Positions 5,381-14,300 of a DNA stretch of 22,748 nucleotides are shown piece by piece. Made by a program: the position numbers and the translations under genes. The stretch comes from an uncultured Clostridia bacterium (GTDB lineage: Bacteria; Bacillota; Clostridia; Christensenellales; UBA1242): positions 1 through 22,748 of the forward strand of contig CALBHW010000035.1 of the NCBI GenBank assembly GCA_937893125.1, given 5' to 3'. The notes under the pieces were generated by a model. It saw only the letters and a list, made by a program, of their open reading frames with translations, made no database searches and had not been told where the DNA came from. Numbering within the stretch: the stretch's first letter is position 1; each line of letters begins with the position of its first letter.

Positions 5381-6376
5381 ATGAATATTGCTATAGTTGG
5401 CGCCACTGGAAAGGTGGGGCAAATTATCATTAAAGTTTTACAAGAAAGAAATATTAAAGCGGACAATTTTTACCTTTTTGCGTCTAAAAAAAGTGCGGGG
5501 AAAGTTGTAAGCATTTTTAATAAAGATTATGTCGTCGAGTTGCTTGACGAAAAAAATATAAAAAATAAAAAGATTGACTATGCTCTTTTTTCTGCGGGTG
5601 GCACAATATCTCGCATTTTTGCACCTATTTTTGCGTCTTATGGAGCAATAGTTATTGATAATTCAAGCGCGTTTAGACAAGAAAAAACAGTGCCTTTGGT
5701 TGTCCCAGAAGTAAATAAAGAAGATTTATTATTACCTTCGAAGGTGATAGCAAACCCAAATTGTTCGACAATTCAAGCGGTTTTACCTTTAAAGGTTTTG
5801 GACGAAAAGTATGGAATTAAAAGGGTCGTTTATTCGACCTATCAAGCGGTGTCGGGCGCGGGGCAACGCGGAACAGAAGATTTGGAGAATGGAATAAAAG
5901 GCATTGCACCTAAAAAATTTGTTCATCCAATTTTTAATAATGTTTTGCCACAAATCGACGATTTTTTGGATGATGGTTACACAAAAGAAGAACAAAAAAT
6001 GATTTTTGAAACACGAAAAATTTTGCATAGACCTGACCTTCCAATTACCGCAACGACGGTGCGTGTTCCCGTTTTTGATTGCCACAGCGAAAGTATAAAT
6101 GTTGAACTCGAAAATGATTTTGACATTGAGCAAGTTAAACGCGATTTTGCAAGTTTTGAAAACTTGATTGTGGTTGATGACATTTCAAAAAATCTTTATC
6201 CAATGCCTATAAATTGCGTGGATAGGGACGAAGTTTTTGTTGGAAGAATTAGGCGAGATTATTCGGTCAAATATGGACTAAACATCTTTGTTGTAGCGGA
6301 CAATATCAGAAAAGGAGCTGGCACAAACGCAGTCCAAATTTTGCAAGAACTTTTAAAAAATAAAGAAAAACTTTAA
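5381..6376 (+). CDS. asd: Aspartate-semialdehyde dehydrogenase
   Basis: The enzyme reduces aspartyl phosphate to aspartate semialdehyde with NADPH, the branch point to diaminopimelate/lysine and to threonine and methionine. At 331 residues it has the usual length. It shows the nucleotide-binding GATGKVG (7-13), the catalytic cysteine Cys128 in NPNCSTIQ, the YQAVSGAG segment (154-161) and the general-base His235 in RVPVFDCHSES. The start has AAAGGAG seven bases upstream. It is the first of four diaminopimelate-pathway genes on the same strand, but a terminator-like hairpin separates it from dapA, so the genes may be transcribed separately. No lysine riboswitch was recognised upstream. Confidence 0.96.
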   Translation: MNIAIVGATGKVGQIIIKVLQERNIKADNFYLFASKKSAGKVVSIFNKDYVVELLDEKNIKNKKIDYALFSAGGTISRIFAPIFASYGAIVIDNSSAFRQEKTVPLVVPEVNKEDLLLPSKVIANPNCSTIQAVLPLKVLDEKYGIKRVVYSTYQAVSGAGQRGTEDLENGIKGIAPKKFVHPIFNNVLPQIDDFLDDGYTKEEQKMIFETRKILHRPDLPITATTVRVPVFDCHSESINVELENDFDIEQVKRDFASFENLIVVDDISKNLYPMPINCVDRDEVFVGRIRRDYSVKYGLNIFVVADNIRKGAGTNAVQILQELLKNKEKL

Positions 6377-6397
6377 TTATTTTATTTTAAATTTTGT

Positions 6398-6428
6398 AGT
6401 GTTTATCTGGGCGTGATAAATACTTTTT
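6398..6428 (+). terminator. Probable terminator after asd
   Basis: AGTGTTTATC (6398-6407) pairs with GATAAATACT (6415-6424), ten pairs with one wobble, around TGGGCGT, followed by a run of Ts. The stem is AT-rich, so it may be leaky. Confidence 0.65.
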
Positions 6429-6499
6429 AACTTAGTAATAGTAGCGTTATTAGTAGAAAATTTCAAATGATTTTCATAAAACGAATAAAAGGAGAATAA

Positions 6500-7384
6500 A
6501 TGAAATATTTGTTTAAAGGCTCGGCGGTTGCTTTAATAACGCCTTTTACAAAGGACGGGAATGTGGGTTTTGACGCTTTAAAGCGTTTAATTAACTTGCA
6601 ACTTGACGCAAAAACTGACGCAATTGTTGTGCTTGGCACGACGGGCGAACCTGCGACTTTGACGATGGATGAAAAAATAAAGATAATGCGTTTTGCAAAA
6701 GAGCAAATTGCGGGCAAAGCAAAATTTATTGTTGGAACGGGCGCTAATTCCACAAAATCTGCAGTTGATATGAGCGTATTAGCGGAAAAGGAAGGCGCGG
6801 ATGGTTTGCTTATCGTGACGCCATATTACAACAAATGCACCCAAAAAGGGCTCGTTAAGCATTACGAAAAAATTGCAAATGCAGTTAATATTCCAATTAT
6901 AGTTTACAATGTCCCTGGGCGAACGGGTGTAAATATTCTTCCACAGACGGCGGAAGAATTGTCAAAAATTCCTAACATTGTGGGTATTAAAGAAGCAAGC
7001 GGTAATATTTCGCAAATGGTTGATTTGTGTAGTAGGCTCTGGGATAAAATGGCGGTTTATTCGGGCGATGACAGTTTAAATTACGTTTTTATGACTTTGG
7101 GCGCCTCGGGGGTTATAAGTGTCACGGCAAACGCTTATCCAAAAGAAGTTAGGTTTGTTACGCAAAAGTGTTTGTCGTGTGATTTTGTGTCTGCGCTTAA
7201 AATGCACAATAAGTTGCTTAAAATCAATAAAGACCTTTTTGTTGAAGTCAATCCAACGCCAGTAAAATTTGTTTGTAGTAAAATGAATTTATGCGAAAAT
7301 CTCCTTCGCCTTCCACTTTTACCACTTGATAGTAGTTTTGAAAATTTGCTTGAAAGTGATATGGAAGAGTTAAAAGAGAAATAG
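6500..7384 (+). CDS. dapA: 4-hydroxy-tetrahydrodipicolinate synthase
   Basis: DapA condenses pyruvate with aspartate semialdehyde, the committed step to diaminopimelate and lysine. The 294-residue protein has the class I aldolase features of the family: the GTTGE motif (46-50), Tyr110 in TPYYNK, Tyr136 in YNVPGRTG, and the Schiff-base lysine Lys164 in GIKEASG. The length is normal. The start has AAAGGAG six bases upstream. It lies between asd and dapB with intergenic gaps of 123 and 134 bases, so separate promoters or a leaky polycistron are both possible. No convincing promoter was located in the upstream gap. Confidence 0.97.
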   Translation: MKYLFKGSAVALITPFTKDGNVGFDALKRLINLQLDAKTDAIVVLGTTGEPATLTMDEKIKIMRFAKEQIAGKAKFIVGTGANSTKSAVDMSVLAEKEGADGLLIVTPYYNKCTQKGLVKHYEKIANAVNIPIIVYNVPGRTGVNILPQTAEELSKIPNIVGIKEASGNISQMVDLCSRLWDKMAVYSGDDSLNYVFMTLGASGVISVTANAYPKEVRFVTQKCLSCDFVSALKMHNKLLKINKDLFVEVNPTPVKFVCSKMNLCENLLRLPLLPLDSSFENLLESDMEELKEK

Positions 7385-7518
7385 GTGTTTTAAAACTTTG
7401 TTAAAAATTTATATATTTTTATATCGTTAAAATTAAGAACTTTTTAATTGAAAACCATTTATTGTAACATTTTCACTTTTTTGTTTGTTTTTTCATAAAA
7501 AAAACAAAAGGGAAAAGT

Positions 7519-8295
7519 ATGTTAGTTGCAATAAATGGTTTTTTTGGTCAAATGGGGCAGATGGTTTATTCGGAAGTCTTAAAATCACCTGATTTCGATT
7601 TCGCGGGCGGAGTTGATCTGGTTGCTCAAAATAAAGAGCAAATTTTACATAAAAGCAATTTTGTATTAAATGATGACAAATTAAAGATTTTTGGTGACCT
7701 ATTTATGATAAAAAAGTGCAATGGTGTAATTGATTTTTCAAATCCGAGCGCATTAAATCAAGTATTGAATTTTTGTCTAGATAGGCGTGTGCCTTTAATT
7801 TTAGCGACTACGGGGCTGAGTGAAAGCGACAAACGAAAGGTCGAATTTGCAAGTAAATATATTCCTATTTTTATGTCTAGCAATTTAAGTGTTGCGGTGC
7901 AAGTTTTATGCGATTTGGTAGCGCATGCGACTGAGAAACTAAAAAATTATGATATTGAAATAGTTGAGACGCACCACAACAAAAAGAAAGACGCGCCAAG
8001 CGGAACGGCAATTATGATTGCAAAAAAAATTGTTGAAACAAACAAAATTTTGGCTCTTACGACCGAAACAAAAAGACCGCCAATGGCTAATAAGGTAGGG
8101 GTCCATTCTTTGCGTGGTGGTGGAATTGTGGGTGAGCACGAAGTTTTCTTTCTTGGTGAAAACGACTCTATAAAAATCACTCATACAGCATATAGCCGTG
8201 AAATTTTTGCACGCGGAGCACTTGACGCAATGCGGTTTTTAAAAGAGAAGCAAAAGGGATTATATTCAATGCAAGACCTTTTAAAAGAAAGATAG
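7519..8295 (+). CDS. dapB: 4-hydroxy-tetrahydrodipicolinate reductase
   Basis: DapB reduces the DapA product to tetrahydrodipicolinate using NAD(P)H. The 258-residue protein has the dinucleotide-binding GFFGQMG (7-13), the ATTG segment (96-99), and the substrate-binding THHNKKKDAPSGTA region, with His152 and Lys156 at the positions of the catalytic pair in Escherichia coli DapB. The length is typical. The start follows AAAGGG six to nine bases upstream. The next enzymes of the pathway (DapL or the DapD/DapC/DapE route, DapF, LysA) are not in this window. Confidence 0.96.
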   Translation: MLVAINGFFGQMGQMVYSEVLKSPDFDFAGGVDLVAQNKEQILHKSNFVLNDDKLKIFGDLFMIKKCNGVIDFSNPSALNQVLNFCLDRRVPLILATTGLSESDKRKVEFASKYIPIFMSSNLSVAVQVLCDLVAHATEKLKNYDIEIVETHHNKKKDAPSGTAIMIAKKIVETNKILALTTETKRPPMANKVGVHSLRGGGIVGEHEVFFLGENDSIKITHTAYSREIFARGALDAMRFLKEKQKGLYSMQDLLKER

Positions 8296-8507
8296 TTCTA
8301 AAGATGAAAGTGCAAAACTTGATTTTAAAGTGCAAAATAAAAGTCAAATTGATTTAATTGAAGAATAATAAATGCTTATTGTTGCATATGTTTTAAAATG
8401 CAAAAAATCAATACACTTTTTTCTATTTTAAAAAGTTTGAAAATTTTGTGAACCTTTTAAACTTGTAAACTTAGTTGTGTTTGATTTAAAGAACTAAAAG
8501 GAGTAAT
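8296..8507. other. Intergenic gap between dapB and lysC
   Basis: This AT-rich gap has a twice-repeated AAAGTGCAAAA (near 8310 and 8330) and a weak inverted repeat TTGCAT/ATGCAA (8382-8387, 8398-8403). No promoter, terminator or riboswitch was convincing. Confidence 0.5.
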
Positions 8508-9371
8508 ATGAATACTTTTGTATCAAAATTTGGTGGAACATCACTTGCCAGTAGTAAAGAAATTCGTCACGTCGAGCAAATTGCGTCCAAACTTGAAAGG
8601 CGTTTTGTTGTTGTTTCGGCACCAGGGAAAAGGTTCGGTAACGACGAAAAAATAACTGACCTTTTAATTGAGTGCTTTGATAGAGCTTCAAAAAGATTGG
8701 ATTTTAGTAAACCATTCAATAAAATTAAGGAAAGATACATTGAAATAGCAACTGATTTGGGTGTCAATGTTAACTTGGACGCAGAGTTTGGCGCAATAAA
8801 GATGAATCTTAACTTTGACCCAAATTACGACTATATTTTGTCACGCGGAGAATATCTTTCAGCGATAATTATTGCAAAATTTTTGCATAGAAAATTTATT
8901 GACCCAAGCCAATTTATGATAATGTCAAATGGCGGGCGAGTTAATTTAAAACAAAGCAAAATTCTTTTTGATAAACTTGTTTCAGATGACGGTTATTATG
9001 TTATTGCGGGGTTTTACGGTCGGACTAAAAAAGGGGAAATTAAGACTTTTTCGCGGGGCGGGTCTGACATTACTGGTGCTGTTGTTGCAAATCTTGCGAG
9101 TGCGCAAAAATATGAAAATTTTACCGATGTAGACGGCGTTTTTGACGCTGACCCAAATTTTACAAAACTTGCTAAAAAAATTGATATTATGACATACGAC
9201 GAAATGTACAAAATGGCCAAATCTGGAGCGAAAGTTCTTCATCCTGACTGCATAAAATATTTGAGATCAAAAAACATCGCTTTAAACATTAGAAATACAT
9301 TTAATTTGGTTGATTTTGGGACGCTAGTTGTGGGCGAAAATTACATAAAAAAATTAGAAAAAAAAGGATAA
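8508..9371 (+). CDS. lysC: Aspartate kinase, catalytic domain only (no ACT domains)
   Basis: This enzyme phosphorylates aspartate with ATP, the first step toward lysine, threonine and methionine. All kinase motifs are present: KFGGTS (7-12), VVSAPGKR (35-42), SRGEYLSA (112-119), FSRGGSD (181-187), TDVDGV (206-211) and GAKVLHP (240-246). The sequence follows the clostridial aspartokinase type that carries VSAPGKR and IKTFSRGGSDITG. The protein ends at 287 residues, just after the NIRNT and GTLVV stretch, where the two ACT regulatory domains of about 150 residues would normally begin. The stop is followed by a strong terminator within 50 bases, so this does not look like a frameshift or split gene. 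Feedback control by lysine or threonine through ACT domains is therefore unlikely. AAAGGAG supports the start. Confidence 0.93.
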   Translation: MNTFVSKFGGTSLASSKEIRHVEQIASKLERRFVVVSAPGKRFGNDEKITDLLIECFDRASKRLDFSKPFNKIKERYIEIATDLGVNVNLDAEFGAIKMNLNFDPNYDYILSRGEYLSAIIIAKFLHRKFIDPSQFMIMSNGGRVNLKQSKILFDKLVSDDGYYVIAGFYGRTKKGEIKTFSRGGSDITGAVVANLASAQKYENFTDVDGVFDADPNFTKLAKKIDIMTYDEMYKMAKSGAKVLHPDCIKYLRSKNIALNIRNTFNLVDFGTLVVGENYIKKLEKKG

Positions 9372-9387
9372 ATAAGCGATAAACTTT

Positions 9388-9425
9388 GAACATATTGACT
9401 CTTAGGTTAATATGTTCTTTTTTTT
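9388..9425 (+). terminator. Intrinsic terminator after lysC
   Basis: GAACATATT (9388-9396) pairs perfectly with AATATGTTC (9409-9417), followed by eight Ts. Confidence 0.9.
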
Positions 9426-9540
9426 GTCTAAATCGCGGAAAGTTATGCTTATTTTACTTTTGTTGTAAGACAATATTTTATAAAAGAAAGCATAATTCGT
9501 CTAATTTCAAATTTTTTGGCGTTTTGATGCAATTTTTGTT

Positions 9541-9568
9541 TTGAAATTTCCACAATATATAGTATAAT
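9541..9568 (+). promoter_or_regulatory. Promoter of the plsX-rnc-smc operon
   Basis: TTGAAA (9541-9546) and TATAAT (9563-9568) are 16 bases apart. A second TATAAT at 9578-9583 lacks a clear -35. The start would lie near 9575, leaving a leader of about 65-70 bases. Confidence 0.7.
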
Positions 9569-9597
9569 ATCTCGTATTATAATGATATAGGTGTATT

Positions 9598-9622
9598 CTT
9601 TGTGGGGATAAAACCCATAAAG
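9598..9622 (+). promoter_or_regulatory. Leader hairpin upstream of plsX
   Basis: CTTTGTGGG (9598-9606) pairs with CCCATAAAG (9614-9622) with one G-T around a seven-base loop, just before the plsX ribosome binding site. It could shape mRNA stability or translation. It does not resemble a FapR operator. Confidence 0.5.
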
Positions 9623-9642
9623 TTTTGATAGTAGGAGAAAAA

Positions 9643-10662
9643 ATGAAGATTGTAGTAGACTGCCACGGGAGTGATTTGGGGGCAAAAGTTGCCGTTGAAG
9701 GAAGTGTAAAAGCAATAAACGAAAACGAAGATTTGACCGTTGTTTTGTGCGGAGTGGAAGAAGAAATTAAACATATTTTGTCTAATCTCGACTACAACGA
9801 AAAGCAAGTTGAAATTTGTCCAGCTACACAAATTATCTATAACACAGAGTCACCAACCGAAGCGGTTAGAAAGAAGAAAGATTCGAGCCTTGTTCGTGCA
9901 TATGAAAGGTTGAAAGAAGATAAAGATGTCGTTGGGCTTGTATCGTGCGGGAGTACGGGAGCGGTTTTGACGGGCGCAATTTTAAAAATAGGACGCATAA
10001 AAAATATCTCTCGTCCAGCCCTTTGTCCTATCCTTCCGACTGCAAATGGCGGAAAAGTTCTTCTTATTGACTCGGGCGCAAACATTGACTGTAAGCCAAT
10101 AAACCTTGCACATTTTGCAATTATGGCGACTTGCTACGCTAAGGCGTATTTAAATATAGAGAATCCACGCGTCGCGCTACTTAACATTGGCGTTGAAGAC
10201 AAAAAGGGTAATCAGTTTAGTCATGAGTGTTTTGAACTTTTAAAGTCTGCTCCAATAAATTTTGTTGGGAATATGGAAGCGCGTGATTTCCTAAGCGGGA
10301 AATACGACATAGTGGTGGCGGACGGCTTTGACGGCAACATTTTACTAAAAAGCGTCGAAGGTACAGCATCAATGGTTTTGGGTGAAATTAAAAAAGGTAT
10401 TCAAAATTCCTTTATGGCAAAAATCGGTGCATTGTTTATGAAGCGTACTTTTAAAAATTTGAAGAACACTTTTAACACCAGCAACTATGGCGGAGCGGCG
10501 TTCCTTGGTGTGAAAAAATTGATTGTTAAGGGACACGGCGCGAGTGATGCGTTGGCGTTTGAAAAGTCGATTTTACAAGTAAAAACTTTGGCGAATTTTA
10601 ATTTGTGCAAATCAATTGAGACTCAAGTAGCCTTATTAGGAGATCTAAATGGCGGAGATTGA
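9643..10662 (+). CDS. plsX: Phosphate acyltransferase PlsX
   Basis: PlsX converts acyl-ACP to acyl phosphate, the acyl donor for PlsY in phospholipid synthesis. The 339-residue protein has the family landmarks SCGSTGA (101-107), SRPALCPILPT (123-133), LIDSGANID (141-149), LNIGVEDKKGN, DGFDGNILLKSVEG and YGGAAFLGV. The opening motif, usually DAMGGD, reads DCHGSD (6-11), a departure in a conserved loop. The ATG at 9643 is chosen because homology starts there and GTAGGAG lies seven bases upstream; a TTG at 9625 in the same frame would start before that site. The last 14 bases overlap rnc, so the two are translationally coupled. fabD, fabG and acpP, which sit between plsX and rnc in Bacillus, are absent here. 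Confidence 0.92.
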   Translation: MKIVVDCHGSDLGAKVAVEGSVKAINENEDLTVVLCGVEEEIKHILSNLDYNEKQVEICPATQIIYNTESPTEAVRKKKDSSLVRAYERLKEDKDVVGLVSCGSTGAVLTGAILKIGRIKNISRPALCPILPTANGGKVLLIDSGANIDCKPINLAHFAIMATCYAKAYLNIENPRVALLNIGVEDKKGNQFSHECFELLKSAPINFVGNMEARDFLSGKYDIVVADGFDGNILLKSVEGTASMVLGEIKKGIQNSFMAKIGALFMKRTFKNLKNTFNTSNYGGAAFLGVKKLIVKGHGASDALAFEKSILQVKTLANFNLCKSIETQVALLGDLNGGD

Positions 10663-11329
10663 TACAAAGAAAATTGAAAAAATCATTCATTATTGCTTTA
10701 AAGACAAGTCTCTTTTGATAACCGCTTTCACACACTCGTCGTACGCAAATCAGCATAACGAAAAAAGTAACGAGCGCTTAGAATACTTGGGCGATTCGAT
10801 ATTGAATTTTGTCATTGCAAGGGAACTTTTTAACAATTACGACGTGGAAGAAGGACAACTTTCAAAGTGGCGTGCGAAACTTGTAAATACGGATAGTTTG
10901 TCAAAAATAATTGAAGAACAAAAATTGGACAAGTTTTTACTTTTAGGGAGTAGTTTTAAAAATCAAAATTTGGCAAAACCGATAAAGGAAGACCTTTTCG
11001 AAAGTATTGTTGGGGCAATTTATTTGGACAGTTCAATAGATAAGGCAAGTAGATTTATTTTGCGTTTTATTGATCCCAAAGCAAGCATAAAGAAAGCGGA
11101 AATTGATTACAAATCACTTCTTCAAGAAAGGGTGCAAAAAAAGAAAGGAGCCAATCTTGTATACTTTACTTACGAAGACCCAATGGTGGCGGGTGAGTTT
11201 TGTAGCGAGGTGTACATAAACGACTTTTTTGTTGCAAGAAGCAGGTCGCTAAACAAAAAGACTGCGCAACTTGAGTGCGCGAAATTGGCTCTTGAGAATG
11301 AGAAACTCTTAGACAAAATTCTCAAATAA
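10649..11329 (+). CDS. rnc: Ribonuclease III
   Basis: RNase III cuts double-stranded RNA, including ribosomal RNA precursors. The 226-residue protein has an N-terminal nuclease domain with signature NERLEYLGDS (41-50) and acidic residues Glu42, Glu45, Asp49, Asp115 and Glu118 at the expected metal and catalytic positions. A C-terminal double-stranded RNA-binding domain follows (about 153-220). In that domain the usual GxGxSKKxAE stretch is weak (SRSLNKKTAQ). The start lies inside the plsX 3' end, with AGGAG nine bases upstream. smc begins 13 bases after the stop, the normal rnc-smc order in Firmicutes. Confidence 0.95.
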   Translation: MAEIDTKKIEKIIHYCFKDKSLLITAFTHSSYANQHNEKSNERLEYLGDSILNFVIARELFNNYDVEEGQLSKWRAKLVNTDSLSKIIEEQKLDKFLLLGSSFKNQNLAKPIKEDLFESIVGAIYLDSSIDKASRFILRFIDPKASIKKAEIDYKSLLQERVQKKKGANLVYFTYEDPMVAGEFCSEVYINDFFVARSRSLNKKTAQLECAKLALENEKLLDKILK

Positions 11330-11342
11330 AAGGACTAGAAAA

Positions 11343-14300
11343 TTGAATTTTAAGAAGATAGAACTTGTCGGCTTCAAGTCTTTTGCCGACAAATTGGAAA
11401 TAAAGTTTGATAGCGGAATTACAGGTATTGTAGGACCAAACGGGTGCGGGAAATCCAATGTTTCGGACGCGATTAGATGGGTGCTTGGTGAGCAAAGCAC
11501 CAAACTTTTGCGTAGTAGCAATATGCAAGATGTCATTTTTAACGGCACGGAAAGGCGTAAAAGTATGTCTTATTGCGAAGTTTCGCTATTTTTTGACAAT
11601 ACAAGTAGAATGTTTGACCTAAACTTTGACGAAGTCGCTTTTACAAGAAAGTTATATCGCTCGGGCGAAAGTGAATATCTTATTAACGGCACACCTTGTA
11701 GGTTGAAAGATATCACAAACGCTCTTCACGATTCGGGTATAGGTAAGGAAGGCTATTCTATTATAGGGCAAGGTAAGGTCGAAGAAATTATTAGTGCAAA
11801 GCCTGAAAATAGGCGTGCCATTTTTGAAGAAGCGGCGGGCATTGCAAAATTTAAGCAAAGAAAGGTTGAAGCGGAGAGAAAACTTGAAAGAACTCAAGAA
11901 AACCTAAACCGCGCCTTAGACGTCTTAGCCGAGCAAGAAAAACAATTAGGGCCTTTAAAGAAACAAGCGGAAAATGCTAAACTTTATCTAGGTTTTAAGG
12001 AACAACTTAAAACACTTGAAGTTAATGTTTATGTTAACCAATATGAGAACGCAAGTAGCGTAAAACAAGAAATTCAAAGCAAAATTGACGGCTACGAGGA
12101 AGAGATAAATGTTAAGCAAAGTACACTTGACAAAATGAATTTTGACTATGACAGCAAAATGGAGCAAGTGGGGCAAATTGATAGAAATTTGCAAATTTTG
12201 AACGACGAAATTTTGGAACTCACGGTCGAACTCGAAAAGCGTGCGGGCGAAACAAATGTTGTAAGAGAACGTTTGAAATTCCTTGAAAACGAGCGAGATA
12301 ACCTTAAAAATGACTATGAAAAAGAGTTGTTAAACAAAGATAATTCGCTAAAAGCGATTGACATTTGTACTTCAAAAAGAGTAGAAAAACAACAAAAATA
12401 TAATGAAATTTGTGCAAGACTTGAAACTTTAACCGAAAAATATCTCAAGATTGTTGATGAACTCACGGGCGCTGAAGACGAAGCGACAAAAAAGCAAAAA
12501 GAAATGATTGACGAGTTGTCAAAGATGACAGATATTAAGTCAAATTTGTCCGCATTAAACGCTCAAAAAGACGCCTATATGGCAAACATAACCGACCTTG
12601 ACGAGAAGATTTACTCCTTGCAACAAAGGATAAAGGAAAAAGAATCTGCACTTGAACTTGCTTTGAAAACTGCAAAAGACGCACAAAATAGATATGACAA
12701 TTTGGAAGTTGAAGCGGAGAAAATTCAAGAGCAACTTGACTCTTCCTACATAAGGGTTCGTGAAATTAACGAAAAGATCAGCCAAATTTCGTCCAATATT
12801 CAAATTTTGCAAAACAAAAAGCGTGTTGTCGAAGATATGCAACGCGACTATGACGGGTTTAATTATTCTGTTAAGCGTCTTATGCAAGATAGCAAAACGC
12901 AAAGGGAACTTGGATCGAAAATTGTTGGCATTGTAGCAAACAGTATGACTATTCCTAGTGGATTTGAAACTGCTATTGAAGTTGCGCTTGGCGGTGCCGT
13001 TCAGGATGTCATTACAAAGAATGAAGAGGACGCAAAATTCCTTATTAACTACTTAAAACACAACAATTATGGGCGTGCAACTTTCCTTCCTATAACTTCT
13101 ATGAAAGTTAGGCTTTTAAGCGATTCCGAGCAATTACTTCTTAGACGAAATAAGACGTTTGGCGTCGCAAGTAATGTCATAAAATATGATTTGTCTTTAA
13201 GAAGTATTTTTGAGAGTTTGCTTGGAAGGACGGTTATTGTTGACAACACCGACACTGCTGTTAGCCTTGCAAAACAAGCGGGATTTTCTTTTAGAATTGT
13301 CACTCTTGATGGCGATGTCGTTAACCCACAAGGTTCTATCAGTGGCGGTAGTAAAAAGGCTGTCACATCAAACCTTTTAACTCGTGACAACGAAATTGAA
13401 TCTCTAAACACACAAATTATTAAATTGTCGCGCGAATTAGAGCAAACAAAGACCGAAAAAGCGAACCTTGACATAAAATTGAACGACCTTATCTCTAAAA
13501 ACTCGACATATCAAGATAATTTAGTTGTCGCGCAAGTTGAGTCTGCAAAACAAAATCAAAATTATGAACAACTTTCAGTCTATGTTGATGAACTTTCAAA
13601 AGAACGCATTTCATTGTCGCAAGAAAGACTTGATTATTCGACAAGAATCGAGGTTATCACAAAGGCTTTAAATAGTTCCGAAAAAGATGTTGATTTGTCG
13701 CTTGACGGCTCGCAAGAAATTGAGAATAATCAAAAACTTTTTGCAAGTTTAAGAAAAGATAGGGATGAACTTCAAAACGAAATAACCGAACTTAAAGTTG
13801 AAAAAACATCTTGCGAAGGCGAACTTACCAATGTCGATGCGGAGATGGCAAGACTTGATGATTATATTAAGCAATGCGATTTTAATATCGTTGATTTGAA
13901 ATCTCAACTTGACGCCGTTACAAGAAAGTTTAACGACGCGAAACTTCTTGTTCAAAATCAAATCGACCAAGTTGATGATGACGAATTAAAGGGTAAGATT
14001 TCAAATAGACGTGAGAAGCTTTCTGGGCTTGACAGCGAGAAAAAGACGTTGCAAGAAGAGATTAAAAAACTTGACGAAGACAAAGCGCGCCTAATGACCG
14101 AAATTAGTGTTGTTCAAGAAAAGAAATATCAACAGTCGTCCGCACTTACAAAAGTCGACACAGACATCGAGACAATGCAAGAAAAAATTTTTGAAGATTA
14201 TGAACTTACATATGCTTCTTGCCTTGAATTTAAAGTGGAAGATTTTGATGTAAAACAAGGAATGATTGATATAAATAAGCTCAAAAAAGAGATTTCAAAA

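Noticed and set aside
8296..8507. Lysine riboswitch upstream of lysC
   Set aside because: No L-box-like conserved stems or leader terminator could be seen, and the only hairpin is weak.
9372..9480. Frameshifted ACT domain downstream of lysC
   Set aside because: A strong terminator follows the stop codon and no ACT-like reading frame is present there.
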